The notes under the pieces were generated by a model, which was given only the letters and a program-made list of their open reading frames with translations, made no database searches and was not told the origin of the DNA. Below, piece after piece: positions 8,164 through 10,377 of a stretch of DNA of 10,377 nucleotides. The stretch covers positions 1-10,377 of the forward strand of contig JBJECG010000023.1 in assembly GCA_051870875.1 (NCBI GenBank), written 5' to 3'. Each line of letters starts with the position of its first letter. Position 1 is the first letter of the stretch. The position numbers and the translations under genes are program-made. The stretch comes from Aphodosoma sp051870875 (GTDB lineage Bacteria > Bacteroidota > Bacteroidia > Bacteroidales > Paludibacteraceae).

Positions 8164-10254
8164 ATGAAAAAAACAGAAATTTTATTACTAACATTTATCA
8201 TGTCTATGACAATGATGGCCCAGAATCCTTTCTTCTCAAAGGCCAAGACTCCGCATGGGACTTTTCCCTTTGATAAGTTGAAAAACGAACATTTCATGCC
8301 TGCCGTTATCGAGGGTATGCGTCTTCACGACAAGGAAATCGACGCTATAGCCAACAGCCGGCAGAAGCCCACTTTCCAAAACACGATTGTGGCTCTCGAC
8401 CGTTCGGGGCAGATGCTGAATCGTGTCCTGACGGTTTTCTTCGCTCTCGATGGTGCCGAAACCAACGATGAGATGCAGAAAATAGCACAGGAAATCTCTC
8501 CTATGCTTACCGAGCATTCAAACAATGTGATTCTCAATGAGAAATTGTTTGCACGGGTAAAAGCGGTTTATGACCAACGCGGGAACCTCAGTCTCAATGC
8601 CGAGGAGTCGCAGCTGCTCAAGAACACGTATGAGAGTTTTGCCAACAATGGTGCTGCTCTGAACCCTGAACGGAAAGCCCTGTATCGCGATTTGTCCCAG
8701 AAACTTGCCCTCGCTTCGCTTGCATTCCAGCAGAATGCCTTGAACGAAACCAATGCCTACTCGCTCCTTATCACTGACAGGAATGTACTGGCCGGTATGC
8801 CTGACTGGTTTATGGAGCAGGCGGCCGAAAAGGCCGGAAAGGCGGGAAAAGAAGGTTGGTTGCTTGACCTTCGCCAGACTTGCTATGGACCTGTAATGAC
8901 TTATGCCGACAATCGTGACCTGCGTCGTGAAATCTGGATGGCGTACAACACACAGTGTCTGCCGGGCAGCGCAAACGACAATACACAGAACATACGCGAT
9001 ATTGTCAACTATCGCCTTGAGATAGCAAAACTTTTTGGCTGTAAGACCTATGCCGAATACGCTCTGCGCGACCGTATGGCTGAAAACGTAGCTAACGTCA
9101 ACAATCTGCTCAATCAGCTCATCGATGCTTATGTCCCGGTTGCTAAGGCCGAACTTGCCGAACTTCAGCAGTTTGCCGATGCCAATGGTGCATATTTCAC
9201 TTTGCAGGCTTGGGATCACAGCTATTACAGCAACAAACTGAAAACTGCCAAATTCGACATCAACGATGAGATGTTGAAACCATATTTTGAACTTGAAAAT
9301 GTCAAGAAAGGCGTATTCGGGCTTGCTGAAAAACTCTATGGCTTGAAATTTTCCAAGAATACCAATATCCCCGTATATCATCCTGAAGTAGACGCCTACG
9401 AAGTGACTGATGAAAACGGAAATTATGTCGCCGTGCTTTACACCGATTTCCATCCGCGCGCAGGCAAACGCGCCGGTGCTTGGATGACAGAGTACAAAGC
9501 CCAGTGGAAAGAGGCCGACGGCCGCGACTCCCGTCCGCATATCACTATAGTCATGAACTTTACCCGTCCTACTTCAACGGCTCCGGCCCTTCTTACATTC
9601 GATGAAGTCGAGACTTTCCTGCATGAGTTTGGCCATGCTCTTCATGGTATGCTGTCAGAGTGTACATACGCTTCATTGTCAGGTACCAATGTGTATCGCG
9701 ATTTTGTGGAACTTCCATCTCAGATTATGGAAAACTGGGCTACCGAACAAGAGTTCCTCGACGGTTGGGCCGTACATTACAGGACAGGTGAAAAAATCCC
9801 GGCTTCGCTTGTGAAGAAAATCGTTGGTTCATCCAATTTCAACGTCGGATATGCCTGCGTCCGTCAGGTTGCATTTGGTCTGCAGGACATGGCTTTCCAT
9901 ACCATCACAGAGCCGTTTGCCGGTGATCCGTGCGCTTTGGAAGTCTCTTCAACCGAACGTGCCACTATCCTTCCGGTAGTACCGAACACCGGCCGTTGCA
10001 CTACATTCGGCCATATTTTTGCCGGTGGCTATGCTGCCGGATACTATAGCTACAAGTGGGCGGAAGTCCTTGATGCCGATGCATTTGCCCTTTTCAAGCA
10101 AAACGGTATATTCGACCGTAAAACCGCAGCTTCATTCAAAAACAACATTCTCACCCGTGGCGGTACCGAACACCCTATGGTGCTCTACAAACGTTTCCGC
10201 GGTCAGGAACCGACTATCGATGCCCTCCTCATCCGCAACGGCATCAAAAAATGA
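8164..10254 (+). CDS. Exported M3-family zinc metallopeptidase (peptidyl-dipeptidase Dcp-like)
   Basis: This is a 696-residue zinc peptidase of family M3, close in length to Dcp/oligopeptidase A enzymes that trim small peptides; Dcp removes C-terminal dipeptides. The zinc site is complete: HEFGH at 487-491 and the third ligand Glu516 in FVELPSQ, 29 residues after the first His, as in thimet oligopeptidase. The substrate-binding segment GHIFAGGYAAGYYSYKWAE (616-634) contains the conserved His617 and the Tyr cluster 623/627/628/630. An N-terminal signal peptide (MKKTEILLLTFIMSMTMMAQ) indicates export to the periplasm or beyond, unlike cytoplasmic Dcp of enterobacteria. The start at ATG 8164 sits in an AT-rich leader with no Shine-Dalgarno, normal for Bacteroidota. 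It follows the T9SS cargo gene by 45 bases and is the last gene before the hairpin near the right edge. Dcp is the likeliest subtype, but oligopeptidase A cannot be excluded. Confidence 0.94.
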   Translation: MKKTEILLLTFIMSMTMMAQNPFFSKAKTPHGTFPFDKLKNEHFMPAVIEGMRLHDKEIDAIANSRQKPTFQNTIVALDRSGQMLNRVLTVFFALDGAETNDEMQKIAQEISPMLTEHSNNVILNEKLFARVKAVYDQRGNLSLNAEESQLLKNTYESFANNGAALNPERKALYRDLSQKLALASLAFQQNALNETNAYSLLITDRNVLAGMPDWFMEQAAEKAGKAGKEGWLLDLRQTCYGPVMTYADNRDLRREIWMAYNTQCLPGSANDNTQNIRDIVNYRLEIAKLFGCKTYAEYALRDRMAENVANVNNLLNQLIDAYVPVAKAELAELQQFADANGAYFTLQAWDHSYYSNKLKTAKFDINDEMLKPYFELENVKKGVFGLAEKLYGLKFSKNTNIPVYHPEVDAYEVTDENGNYVAVLYTDFHPRAGKRAGAWMTEYKAQWKEADGRDSRPHITIVMNFTRPTSTAPALLTFDEVETFLHEFGHALHGMLSECTYASLSGTNVYRDFVELPSQIMENWATEQEFLDGWAVHYRTGEKIPASLVKKIVGSSNFNVGYACVRQVAFGLQDMAFHTITEPFAGDPCALEVSSTERATILPVVPNTGRCTTFGHIFAGGYAAGYYSYKWAEVLDADAFALFKQNGIFDRKTAASFKNNILTRGGTEHPMVLYKRFRGQEPTIDALLIRNGIKK

Positions 10255-10265
10255 CCTGTAGCACA

Positions 10266-10292
10266 CATGACATTGCGTTTTGCAATACCATG
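10266..10292 (+). other. Imperfect hairpin downstream of the M3 peptidase gene
   Basis: CATG-AC-ATTGC-GTTTT-GCAAT-AC-CATG forms a 5-bp stem with a GTTTT loop, then a 2x2 mismatch and a further 4-bp stem. No T-run follows, so it is not a standard terminator. It could be a 3'-end mRNA structure or chance. Confidence 0.35.
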
Positions 10293-10329
10293 ATACGATA
10301 AAAATGAGGTTGCGCCGGAAATCCCTGAT

Positions 10330-10377
10330 TGAACTGCACCCCAAAAGTTAGACAAAAAACTTTTGGGGTGCTTTTTA
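10330..10377. mobile_element. Possible IS3-family (IS150-like) terminal inverted repeat entering at the right edge
   Basis: The sequence beginning TGAACTGCACCCCAAAAG and continuing TTAGACA has the TG start and the ACTG..CCCCAAAAGTT(A/G)GAC pattern that I associate with ends of IS150-type IS3-family elements. The complementary AACTTTTGGGGTGC just inside would then form a subterminal hairpin that blocks read-through into the element. No transposase sequence is in the window, and the target-site duplication cannot be tested. It may instead be an ordinary terminator or an isolated IS remnant. Confidence 0.42.
10336..10377 (+). terminator. Strong hairpin followed by T5, candidate intrinsic terminator
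   Basis: GCACCCCAAAAGTT (10336-10349) and AACTTTTGGGGTGC (10358-10371) are perfect reverse complements, giving a 14-bp stem with a loop of eight bases (AGACAAAA). The GC-rich base of the stem is followed at once by TTTTTA at the window edge. This is the form of a Rho-independent terminator and would end the transcript containing the M3 gene, about 80 bases past its stop codon. The same sequence also resembles an IS end, described separately. Confidence 0.6.

Noticed and set aside
8518..9540. 340-residue open frame antisense to the M3 gene
   Set aside because: The opposite strand carries conserved M3 sequence; the antisense product has no motif, promoter or plausible neighbours.

Overview
The window looks like chromosomal DNA from a gut- or oral-type Bacteroidota, most likely order Bacteroidales. 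The evidence is a TamL-type lipidated Omp85 protein, a type IX secretion (T9SS) C-terminal sorting domain, a secreted C69 dipeptidase, an exported M3 peptidase, AT-rich leaders without clear Shine-Dalgarno sites, and a TAnnTTTG -7 promoter element. Base composition appears balanced by eye. The genus cannot be fixed from this window. The T9SS cargo argues for a T9SS-bearing lineage such as Prevotella, Parabacteroides, Porphyromonas, Tannerella or Barnesiella relatives rather than a typical Bacteroides.

Left part (1-1778, + strand): the C-terminal half of a TolC/NodT-type outer-membrane efflux channel runs in from the left edge. It is followed by an EamA/DMT-family drug/metabolite transporter whose frame is broken by one extra G in a seven-G run at 1014-1020. 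The two halves are otherwise intact and together make a normal-length protein of about 297 residues. This could be a young pseudogene, a slippage-switched gene or a sequence error.

Middle (1800-5005): a SpoU/TrmH-family RNA methyltransferase on the - strand ends 21 bases from the transporter and points away from a divergent tamL-like gene. The 149-base divergent gap carries a good Bacteroidota -7 box for tamL. That box also suggests that the shorter methyltransferase start (2579) is the real one. No tamB partner is visible.

Right part (5066-10254, + strand): three genes for exported proteins follow tamL in the same direction with gaps of 60, 11 and 45 bases: a C69 dipeptidase, an unrecognised Cys-rich T9SS cargo protein with degenerate YDxxG repeats, and an M3 (Dcp-like) metallopeptidase. 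The two peptidases plausibly work together on extracytoplasmic peptides. The role of the T9SS cargo is unknown.

The right edge (10330-10377) holds a perfect 14-bp hairpin followed by T5. It could be an intrinsic terminator, and its sequence also closely resembles the terminal inverted repeat of IS3-family (IS150-like) elements, so an insertion sequence may begin there. No tRNA, rRNA, CRISPR array or complete mobile element was seen. Overall this is mostly core-type Bacteroidales content. The points most worth checking are the transporter frameshift, the possible IS boundary and the T9SS cargo protein.
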